From JAPXSY01 sp033812795 (lineage in GTDB: Bacteria; Verrucomicrobiota; Kiritimatiellia; RFP12; UBA1067): a DNA stretch of 5,317 bases. Each line of letters starts with the position of its first letter. The stretch's first letter is position 1. A program made the translations under genes and the position numbers. The notes under the pieces are model-generated. The model was not told the origin of the DNA. It saw only the letters and a program-made list of their open reading frames with translations, and did no database searches. This document shows, piece after piece, positions 1 to 5,317 of the stretch. The stretch spans positions 1-5,317 of the forward strand of contig JAPXSY010000130.1 in the NCBI GenBank assembly GCA_033812795.1. The letters are read 5' to 3'.

Positions 1-39
1 GATAGCGATAGCGATACCGATACCGACCCCGACCCCGAT
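1..39. repeat. Graded hexamer tandem repeat (GATAGC / GATACC / GACCCC)
   Basis: Six and a half hexamers lie in register from base 1: GATAGC twice, GATACC twice, GACCCC twice, then GAT. Each pair differs from the next by one or two bases, so the array drifts stepwise. It probably extends left of the window. Read in frame on the plus strand it would give alternating Asp with Ser, Thr and Pro (DSDSDTDTDPDP), with a stop only at 151-153. It could therefore be the 3' end of a gene outside the window or a non-coding microsatellite. Its position beside a second repeat and a terminator favours intergenic DNA. Confidence 0.75.
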
Positions 40-45
40 TTGGAT

Positions 46-90
46 GAAACCCAGAAACCAGAAACCCTGAAACCAGAAACCCTGAAACCA
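46..90. repeat. Alternating 8/7-bp GAAACC(C) tandem repeat
   Basis: Six contiguous units alternate in length: GAAACCCA, GAAACCA, GAAACCCT, GAAACCA, GAAACCCT, GAAACCA. The last four can equally be read as two exact copies of the 15-mer AAACCAGAAACCCTG (55-69 and 70-84) plus a partial third. The array ends exactly where the terminator stem begins. There are no spacers, so it is a simple tandem repeat and not a CRISPR. Confidence 0.8.
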
Positions 91-117
91 AAGAGCGTTG
101 CTTTCAACGCTCTTTTT
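90..117 (+). terminator. Intrinsic terminator hairpin, stronger on the plus strand
   Basis: A perfect 11-bp stem (AAAGAGCGTTG at 90-100 with CAACGCTCTTT at 105-115) closes a four-base CTTT loop. The T-run at 113-117 follows directly on the plus strand. In that direction it would end a gene lying left of the window. On the minus strand the same stem is followed by TGGTTTCAGG, a poor U-tract, so it may also act weakly as the distal terminator for the large gene, 225 bp after its stop. No closer terminator follows that gene. Confidence 0.72.
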
Positions 118-121
118 AGGT

Positions 122-229
122 TCACGCATCCCCGAGGCGTCCGCTCAAGGTAGGGACCGGCGGCGGTTTGCGGAAACGGCCAGCAGGTGCGGTCAACGTC
201 AATGCTGCCATGCAAAAGAAATGGATCAT
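122..229 (-). CDS. Possible 35-residue small protein, unknown function
   Basis: This short frame runs from ATG at 229 to TGA at 124-122. It is preceded by a good Shine-Dalgarno, AAAGGAG at 237-243, with a seven-base spacer. The product starts MIHFFCMAALTLTAPAG, a short hydrophobic stretch like a weak signal or single membrane segment, followed by a basic proline-rich piece (RFRKPPPVPT). It lies about 110 bp downstream of the large PATR gene on the same strand, and its stop lies seven bases before the terminator-like hairpin, so it could share a transcript with that gene. I recognise no family. An overlapping frame is also open across the same DNA, so this may be a chance ORF in an ordinary 3' flank. 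Confidence 0.22.
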   Translation of the reverse strand: MIHFFCMAALTLTAPAGRFRKPPPVPTLSGRLGDA

Positions 230-342
230 TTTCCGGCTCCTTTCGCGGAACGCACGCCCGCGTCCCCACCGAAGACACATCCGTGGTGCCGCACGCGACA
301 AAGTGGCATTTGCAGTCCACTCGGCAATCTATCCTGATTTGC

Positions 343-3300
343 TTATTTAAGGATCAGCCTGAACCCAACATCGCGTTCGACAAGCAGGAATATGCCGCCG
401 TTTTCAGCCAACAAGCGAACCGTCGTTTGAGGGATTCCAACCGGACCGACTTCCCAATCCGCCAGTTTTGTCGGCGCGTCGCCATCGTAGGTGATGGGTA
501 ACGCCACCGTTTTGCCCAGCAGACTCTCCGGCATCGGCGCGTCCTCCGAATATCCCAGATCCATGGATAGCGTCACGTCGGAACCGGATGCCAAACGCAG
601 TTCGGCTTCGGACGCCACCTTCACGGGCAACAGGCCCGAACGCGTGCAGCCGTTCGCGACGGTGACAACGCCTTCGCGGATGTCCAGCGTCCCGTCGAAA
701 TCCCAGGTCACGGGATCATCGACTAACGGCTCGGGCGTCGTGCCCGTTGCAGCGTCCAGCGTCTCGTGCGGCACGAACGCAAGCGTGCCGGCACCGGTCT
801 TCACGACGCCGCCCGTTCCGCTGATCTTCGCCGCCATCCGGTAGGTTTGTTTGTCGGCTGGCGGCAGCGTGAGGCCTTTTCCGGTTGTCTCGATGGACAC
901 CTTGGACGCGTAGCGGAAACAGAAGTCCATATCCCCGCAGGCATCCCATGTGCCGTCGTCGAACACGAACGCAAACGCGGCATTGCAGTTGTGGGTGAAA
1001 AGATTGGCATACAATGTCGAACCGTTCTGGAACGTGAACGAACCGCGACCGCCGTCCTTCACGTTGAGCCGAGTCGGCGTATAAACGCCGTTGTTGCGCG
1101 TCGCGGCGAGAATGGATCCATCGTCCCATGTCGCACGGACAGGATAGCGGACCTCCACGCCGACGCCCAACCGAGCCAAGACCTCCGAACCTTCTTCAAA
1201 AAGATGCTCACCCCAGCCCTTGTGTGCGGACGAGAGTAACAGAATGTATTCGGTTTCGAGCGTCGACGCGCCGGACACATGGATCCGGCAGTAGACGTCA
1301 TCCTCGGGTGCGCCGGTCATTCCGGATGCATTGCTTCCCGAAAAGATCGAATTCCCGTAGAACCACGCGCCGTTGCGCAGGTTGAGCGAGGCGGTCTTTG
1401 TCCCGCCGGTTACGTTGACGCCATAACCCAGCGCGCAATGCGAATCCGAGTTATAAAGTTTGGCATGGTCGAGGGTAAAGATCGGGTCCGCCACGGTGGC
1501 TGTGTTCTGGCCGATGCGCCAATCGACGTTGTGGAGCCAGAAGATGGTGTCTTCGGGCTTCCCGGCTGTTCCCTTGAGCACCAGTTCGCCTTCGATAACG
1601 TTGATGCCGGAGAACCCCGTGAGATCATCTGGAACGGACCCGTTCTCTTTGTAGACGATTTCGTTCACGGAGAACGACCGTGCGGAATAGCCGTCATCTC
1701 GTGCGAGATGAACCGTTCCTGTCCCGTAGGCGAGCGTGAGTCGTCCGCGGCCGCGTTTGACGAGGTTACCGGAAGCGCACGAGAAGGCGGAAACCGTGAG
1801 GTCTTCATCCACGCGCATCACAGCCGACGTCTTCGCTCCAGCATCGAGTTCAAACGTCTGCGGCAGCGTCGCGTCCGCGACGTCGTTTGAGATGGCGAAG
1901 ACACCCTTTTTAAGCGTCACCTTGTTTGCACCGCCGTTCCGCATGCCAAGCGTCGCGATCGATTCCGCCACAACGGCGCCGCCGTCGATGCGAATCGCGC
2001 CACGCAGGGAATTGTTCTCATTAGCGAGAGCGAGGATGCCTTCGCCTGTCTTATTGATCGCGCCTCCCGTGATGGGTCCTGCTATGCGGACGCGCGAGCC
2101 CTCGGCAAGCGCAAACGGCAATTCGAAGGTCGGCAAAAGGCCGACACCGATTTCATGCAAACCCGCTTCGGCGGACACTTCCGCATAACCCGAATCGGTG
2201 AAGCCGATGCCGCCTGCGCCGCCGATCGACGTTCCCGCGTTCGTGAAGCATAGGGCACCGATTGTGACCGGCGTATCGAGTGTTACCGCCGCCGGAGCCG
2301 TATCGGAGGAGAACACGGCCACAGCGTGGGAACCCGGGCTCATGGCGGACCAGTTTTCGTTGGTCTCCCAAGCCGTGCCGGGGCCTTGCCACGTCGTTGT
2401 GTCGGCAAGCGGTTCAGCTGTTTCGACCTTGAGCCCGAAGATCTGATTGCCTGACTCGTCCTCCGTTACCGAGAAGGAATACGTCTTGCCCTTGCCATGT
2501 CCTGCGGCAATGAGCATCTGTTCCCAGGCCGTCTTCGTCGCCGCATCGACCGGAACGCCCTGAGAAACCGTGAGAAACACGTAGTCCGCCGGCTCTGGCG
2601 GGGATGTGAATTCAAGCGCCGCATTCAGGAACGAGACCGGGCCGTCGACCGTGAAGTGATCGCCAGGATCAAGCCGCAGCGTGCCGCCACTCGTCGCGTC
2701 ACCGAGGACAAGCCCTTTTAATGTTGCGCCCGTCGACGTGCCTGCGAAGGAGACCATCGCGTTGTTCGTGACCACGAGCTTCGTCGTAATGGGAAGCTCG
2801 TCCGCGAAGTGGACGAGCCCGCCCGCGCAGACCGTGATGCCGTTCGTAAGCGCACCGTTTGAGCACGTTAAATTCGCGTCCACCAGATTCTTCACGAATG
2901 TCTTCTTGCCGGGCCCGCACAAGATCAGGCGACCTTCGCCTTCCGCCCCATCGAGATCGGCCCAGGGTGCGCAGAGCGTGATGTCAAAGTCCGTGCGGAT
3001 GACCAGACCGGTCGTGCCGACCTTCGCCTCGTCGAGAAAGACCATGAACGCATTTTGAGCGGAAAGAGCCTCAAGCGTACCGCCATCGCCATGCAGAATC
3101 GCGAGACCGCCTGCATCCGGTTTACGCACCGTCGCGCCGTTCCACCCATAGACGCGTTTCGCCTTGAGTATGCCGCCGTTGAGTTCGACGATCGCCGCAC
3201 GGTTGCCGCCGTCCGCCACCACGAGGTTCTCGAGCGTCGTGAGCGAGCCGCCGGTCAAACGGAAATACTGGGGCCGATGCGCCTCGGGGAATCCGGGCCA

Positions 3301-4962
3301 GTTTCCAACCGTCAAACTATCCTTAACGGTGACATCGCCGCCAGACTGGAACCAGTCGCAGAGACCAAAGTAACCAATGCTCACCGCTGTGTTGAACGCA
3401 TGGACCCCGCCCGTGACATTCACAGTCAGCCGTCCAACGTTCTTGCTCCCGAACGTCGGCTTCTCCAGCCATGTCGTCCGTCCGCCAATCAGATTGAACG
3501 TGGTTCCGTCCCCGCGGTCGAGGTGATTGAAGACGGCTTTGTCGGTGATCGGTCCAAAGGTGATGTCGGCATTGCCGCCGATCGTGAGTGCCGAGTTTGG
3601 CGAGCCGTCCTTGCCGAGGACGAATTCCTTGCCGCGGATCGTGTTCGTGCCGTTGGTGATGATGACGTGCGCGCCATCGTTACCGTAACAGCCGATGTAG
3701 AGGACCGAATCATCGGTGAAATCGAAGTGTGCGGACGAAAGGTCCCAAGTTGTCAGATCCCCATCCGGACGCGAATGTCCGATGAAAAGCTTGCCCTCAT
3801 TGCGGATTGTGAAATTATGGGTTCCGTATAAGTTCTGGGCCATCCGGAAGATGCCGGTCGGAGCAATGCGTAATGTGCCGTTGGAAACATTCAGAAACGC
3901 ACCGCCGTTCACCGGCCGAGTCTGATTTTTCATGGTGAAGTCAAAATCATTCGTGACGAGAAGTGTGCCTCCATCGAAAAGATTCACGTTCAGCGTCGCC
4001 CCTTCAACATTGCCGAAGTAAGTTTGATCCTGCTTGCTGAGGATCAACCGCGAATGGGCTCCGATGTTGATGTCGAACAGGCTGCCTGTGAACGAACACT
4101 GTTTGAAAGTCCCGGCTGCGGCGAGCGTTGAACCGTTGACAACATCCACGCGCCAGCGGCTGCCACCGGTCACATTGCCTAAAAAGAGCTGGTTCGCTGT
4201 CACCACACCGCCGTTGGTGATCACAAACTCCTTGCAGAGTGTGTTGTTCCCGTTGAGTGCCAGCAACCCGTCGACTTCGAGCAAGCCGCCGTCGACGACA
4301 ATGTAACCTTTTTGGGGTGCGCTCATCGCCAGATCTGCGGTGGAGAACCGGTTCGTCGCGCCCGGTCCGATACGATAGACGAGTTCATTGCCGCCGACAT
4401 TGTTGCCGAGCTGCAGCCACGACTTGACCGTCGACACACCGTCCATTGGCCGTCTAAAATCCATGAGGCCCCCGCGGACGTCGATGGTTGTCCGTTTGGG
4501 TTCGGATGTGGTCCATGCCTCCAACAACAGATTCTCGAACCGCAATACGGCGTCAGCAGTATCGTCGTAGCCCTGCATGTTGAAGATGTGCCCGCCGTAT
4601 TCCGTCGAATCGATGCGAAACGGCTGGTTTCCCTGGATAGCGCTCGCGCGCGGTGCCATGATGAAACAATTGCCGCGGCCGTCTAGCGTTACCTTGCCGA
4701 CGTCGGCGGATGGCACGCGCACCCAGAACGGGAAACTTGCCGTCGCCCCAGGGAGGGTGACTGCGTAAGGCCCGCTTTGGACATATAACTTGCCGATCCC
4801 TGTTCCCGGGACAGGCGCTGAGCCCCCTTCCCAACTGGCATCATCGAGCAGGGACCCAGAAACGGGTTGTCCGTTGGACGAGGCCCATTTGACATCCGTC
4901 AACGCTGCCGAGGAGCTGGCCCATACGATCGTGATTACCAAAAAAGCGATTTGCCTGAACAT
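343..4962 (-). CDS. Large secreted autotransporter-associated beta-strand repeat (PATR) protein, no barrel domain
   Basis: The 1539-residue product is predicted to be exported and to fold largely as a beta-helix at the cell surface or outside the cell; its ligand or substrate is unknown. Residues 1-20 are a signal peptide: MFRQ, a hydrophobic core (IAFLVITIVW), then a small-residue site SSSAA with cleavage after A19 or A20. A tryptophan-rich cap (W26, W44) opens module 1 (about 24-850), which is rich in NGG, GGTL and LxLG beta-strand motifs (e.g. GDGGTLEA at 625-632) and ends in a degenerate PATR (677-742). A second cap (W858, W865, W871; pattern WQG-x-W-x-NW) opens module 2 (854-1539), with PATRs at 963-1001 (core INKTGEGILAL), 1063-1131 (core LVKRGRGRLTL, split by an insert) and 1380-1438 (core VVKTGAGTLAF). 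No catalytic motif, C-terminal membrane segment, PEP-CTERM or autotransporter barrel is visible; the chain ends GFRLILK. The ATG at 4962 was chosen over in-frame ATGs at 5028 and 5013 because it is directly followed by the signal peptide and has a spaced ribosome site. The coding frame is certain; the family call is strong; the function is open. Confidence 0.93.
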   Translation of the reverse strand: MFRQIAFLVITIVWASSSAALTDVKWASSNGQPVSGSLLDDASWEGGSAPVPGTGIGKLYVQSGPYAVTLPGATASFPFWVRVPSADVGKVTLDGRGNCFIMAPRASAIQGNQPFRIDSTEYGGHIFNMQGYDDTADAVLRFENLLLEAWTTSEPKRTTIDVRGGLMDFRRPMDGVSTVKSWLQLGNNVGGNELVYRIGPGATNRFSTADLAMSAPQKGYIVVDGGLLEVDGLLALNGNNTLCKEFVITNGGVVTANQLFLGNVTGGSRWRVDVVNGSTLAAAGTFKQCSFTGSLFDINIGAHSRLILSKQDQTYFGNVEGATLNVNLFDGGTLLVTNDFDFTMKNQTRPVNGGAFLNVSNGTLRIAPTGIFRMAQNLYGTHNFTIRNEGKLFIGHSRPDGDLTTWDLSSAHFDFTDDSVLYIGCYGNDGAHVIITNGTNTIRGKEFVLGKDGSPNSALTIGGNADITFGPITDKAVFNHLDRGDGTTFNLIGGRTTWLEKPTFGSKNVGRLTVNVTGGVHAFNTAVSIGYFGLCDWFQSGGDVTVKDSLTVGNWPGFPEAHRPQYFRLTGGSLTTLENLVVADGGNRAAIVELNGGILKAKRVYGWNGATVRKPDAGGLAILHGDGGTLEALSAQNAFMVFLDEAKVGTTGLVIRTDFDITLCAPWADLDGAEGEGRLILCGPGKKTFVKNLVDANLTCSNGALTNGITVCAGGLVHFADELPITTKLVVTNNAMVSFAGTSTGATLKGLVLGDATSGGTLRLDPGDHFTVDGPVSFLNAALEFTSPPEPADYVFLTVSQGVPVDAATKTAWEQMLIAAGHGKGKTYSFSVTEDESGNQIFGLKVETAEPLADTTTWQGPGTAWETNENWSAMSPGSHAVAVFSSDTAPAAVTLDTPVTIGALCFTNAGTSIGGAGGIGFTDSGYAEVSAEAGLHEIGVGLLPTFELPFALAEGSRVRIAGPITGGAINKTGEGILALANENNSLRGAIRIDGGAVVAESIATLGMRNGGANKVTLKKGVFAISNDVADATLPQTFELDAGAKTSAVMRVDEDLTVSAFSCASGNLVKRGRGRLTLAYGTGTVHLARDDGYSARSFSVNEIVYKENGSVPDDLTGFSGINVIEGELVLKGTAGKPEDTIFWLHNVDWRIGQNTATVADPIFTLDHAKLYNSDSHCALGYGVNVTGGTKTASLNLRNGAWFYGNSIFSGSNASGMTGAPEDDVYCRIHVSGASTLETEYILLLSSAHKGWGEHLFEEGSEVLARLGVGVEVRYPVRATWDDGSILAATRNNGVYTPTRLNVKDGGRGSFTFQNGSTLYANLFTHNCNAAFAFVFDDGTWDACGDMDFCFRYASKVSIETTGKGLTLPPADKQTYRMAAKISGTGGVVKTGAGTLAFVPHETLDAATGTTPEPLVDDPVTWDFDGTLDIREGVVTVANGCTRSGLLPVKVASEAELRLASGSDVTLSMDLGYSEDAPMPESLLGKTVALPITYDGDAPTKLADWEVGPVGIPQTTVRLLAENGGIFLLVERDVGFRLILK

Positions 4963-4967
4963 GGTTT

Positions 4968-4974
4968 TCCCTTT
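4968..4974 (-). promoter_or_regulatory. Ribosome binding site deciding the start of the large PATR gene
   Basis: The minus strand reads AAAGGGA, followed by five bases and then ATG at 4962. The GGG core lies six bases before the start. The two upstream in-frame ATGs are worse: the one at 5028 has AGCAGGA abutting it with no spacer, and the one at 5013 has no purine-rich site. Together with the signal peptide beginning at 4962, this supports the shorter protein. Confidence 0.6.
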
Positions 4975-5007
4975 CTTGTGTGGCGTGATCACCTGCCATC
5001 TATCTGA

Positions 5008-5041
5008 CGTCATGGCTATCAGCGTCATTCCTGCTCGTCAT
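5008..5041. promoter_or_regulatory. Three spaced CGTCAT direct repeats upstream of the PATR gene
   Basis: CGTCAT occurs at 5008-5013, 5023-5028 and 5036-5041 (ATGACG on the gene's strand), with starts 15 and 13 bases apart. The first copy is part of the perfect palindrome TGACGTCA (5006-5013). The block lies 46-79 bases before the chosen start codon, where an operator could sit. No regulator is encoded in the window, and three hexamers may coincide by chance. Confidence 0.2.
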
Positions 5042-5100
5042 TTCGTATTCGTCCTGCGTTTCGATGCACAACACGCGGCCCCATTTCCGATACCGGACCG

Positions 5101-5247
5101 TCAATCATTGTATTCTGGCATACCATACCAATATGGAGGGAGCGGTTCCAGCCGAAAAGTCACGCTATATGTGCCATGAAACCAATGCGGGTGCCGCCTT
5201 GCGCGAAACAACCGAGCAGCGCTTTTCCTCTCATGGTTGCGAGCCAC
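5101..5247 (-). pseudogene. Probable remnant of a REP-associated (Y1/IS200-like) transposase N-terminus
   Basis: A minus-strand frame from about GTG 5247 (open further upstream to the window edge) to TGA 5103-5101 gives a 48-residue peptide. Its middle reads RRHPHWFHGTYSVTFRL followed by EPLPP. From memory, Y1 transposases of the RAYT group often begin with a basic segment, then PHW, a G-x-Y step, (F/V)VTFRL and a Leu-Pro, so the order and spacing fit. The catalytic HUH histidines and tyrosine of that family would lie further downstream, but the frame stops first, and neither other minus-strand frame resumes a recognisable transposase before the PATR gene. If correct, only the first fifth or so of the transposase remains. 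The alternative is a chance ORF in an intergenic region. The call rests on motif resemblance without a database search. Confidence 0.38.
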
Positions 5248-5269
5248 TGCGTGGCCGCAACAAGAGAGG
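5227..5269. repeat. REP-like imperfect palindrome (17-bp stem)
   Basis: Three nested stems pair: CCTCTC (5227-5232) with GAGAGG (5264-5269), GTTGCG (5236-5241) with CGCAAC (5256-5261), and GCCAC (5243-5247) with GTGGC (5251-5255). The loop is TGC, with a small ATG/AA internal loop and a one-base bulge. There is no following T-tract on either strand (plus reads GTGACCC, minus reads AAAAGCGC), so it is a poor terminator. It overlaps the start of the transposase-like remnant, and RAYT transposases are known to be flanked by such palindromes. A structured RNA or protein-binding site is the alternative. Confidence 0.6.
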
Positions 5270-5271
5270 GT

Positions 5272-5292
5272 GACCCGCGACCCGCGACTGGC
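5272..5292. repeat. Short GC-rich heptamer repeat
   Basis: Three contiguous heptamers read GACCCGC, GACCCGC, GACTGGC, directly after the palindrome. The last merges into a small odd palindrome CTGGC-G-GCCAG (5288-5298). Its role is unknown; its closeness to the hairpin suggests one composite repeat block. Confidence 0.45.
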
Positions 5293-5317
5293 GGCCAGCC
5301 CTGCCCCCCAAAACCTT

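Larger units (their letters stand above)
4963..5317. other. Right flank: 5' region of the PATR gene plus relic DNA, no intact gene
   Basis: The 355 bases upstream of the large gene hold its ribosome site, the CGTCAT repeats, the transposase-like remnant and the palindrome, with no complete gene on either strand. No convincing promoter is visible. The best minus-strand -10-like box is TACAAT (plus coordinates 5107-5112), but the segment 17 bases before it (CATATT) is not a good -35. A TTGACG at 5099-5104 has no -10 at the right distance. The true promoter may use an alternative sigma factor or lie outside the window. Confidence 0.6.

Noticed and set aside
46..90. Short regular repeats as a CRISPR array
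   Set aside because: Units are 7-8 bp (or 15 bp) and contiguous with no unique spacers, and no cas genes are present.
1..153. Plus-strand open frame (DSDSDTDTDPDP then KPETLKPETLKP) as the 3' end of a gene
   Set aside because: It runs straight through the terminator hairpin before its stop, and the openness comes from repeat units that keep one frame. It cannot be excluded without the sequence to the left.
1279..1890. 203-codon plus-strand ORF inside the large gene
   Set aside because: It is an antisense shadow with no start signal or family resemblance; the opposite strand carries PATR motifs throughout.
3055..3831. 258-codon plus-strand ORF inside the large gene
   Set aside because: It is antisense to a clearly coding PATR frame, has no ribosome site or recognisable domain, and is an expected mirror of GC-rich coding DNA.
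4963..5028. Longer N-terminus of the large protein starting at ATG 5028 or 5013
   Set aside because: It would place 22 mostly polar residues before a clean signal peptide, and neither start has a properly spaced ribosome site.
5107..5135. TACAAT as the promoter -10 of the large gene
   Set aside because: The hexamer is a good match, but nothing like a -35 lies 16-18 bases upstream, so I do not list it as a promoter.
5227..5269. The right-flank hairpin as a rho-independent terminator
   Set aside because: No T-tract follows the stem on either strand; the TTTT run precedes it on the plus strand.
5064..5273. 69-codon plus-strand ORF in the right flank
   Set aside because: There is no ribosome site and no recognisable motif, and it is antisense to the transposase-like remnant and runs through the palindrome.

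Overview
The window is dominated by one very long gene on the minus strand (343-4962, 1539 codons). It encodes a secreted, beta-strand-rich repeat protein with autotransporter-associated beta-strand repeats (PATR type, the TIGR02601-like pattern G-x-hydrophobic-x-K-x-G-x-G-x-L). The protein has a signal peptide and two tandem modules, each opened by a tryptophan-rich cap. It has no C-terminal beta-barrel and no recognisable PEP-CTERM anchor. Large barrel-less PATR proteins of this style are typical of the PVC group (Verrucomicrobiota, Kiritimatiellota, Lentisphaerota). With the GC-rich codon use, I infer a Kiritimatiellota- or Verrucomicrobiota-like bacterium; this rests on protein style and not on a marker gene.

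Left flank (1-342): the window opens with a graded hexamer tandem repeat (1-39), then an alternating 7/8-bp GAAACC repeat (46-90), then a strong hairpin with a T-tract (90-117). The hairpin reads as an intrinsic terminator on the plus strand, with a weaker reading on the minus strand. Between the hairpin and the big gene lie 225 bp. They hold one possible 35-codon minus-strand ORF (122-229) with a good Shine-Dalgarno but no recognised family. One minus-strand frame also stays open from 353 to the window edge.

Right flank (4963-5317): this holds the ribosome binding site of the big gene, three spaced CGTCAT hexamers (5008-5041), and a short minus-strand reading frame ending at 5101. That frame's translation resembles the N-terminus of a REP-associated tyrosine (Y1/IS200-like) transposase. 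It overlaps a 17-bp imperfect palindrome (5227-5269), which suggests a decayed RAYT/REP-type insertion upstream of the gene. A short GC-rich heptamer repeat follows.

The big gene looks monocistronic. No enzyme, transporter or defence genes accompany it, and I see no evidence for a multi-gene system in this window. The interest lies in the architecture of the giant surface protein and in the repeat and relic DNA that brackets it.
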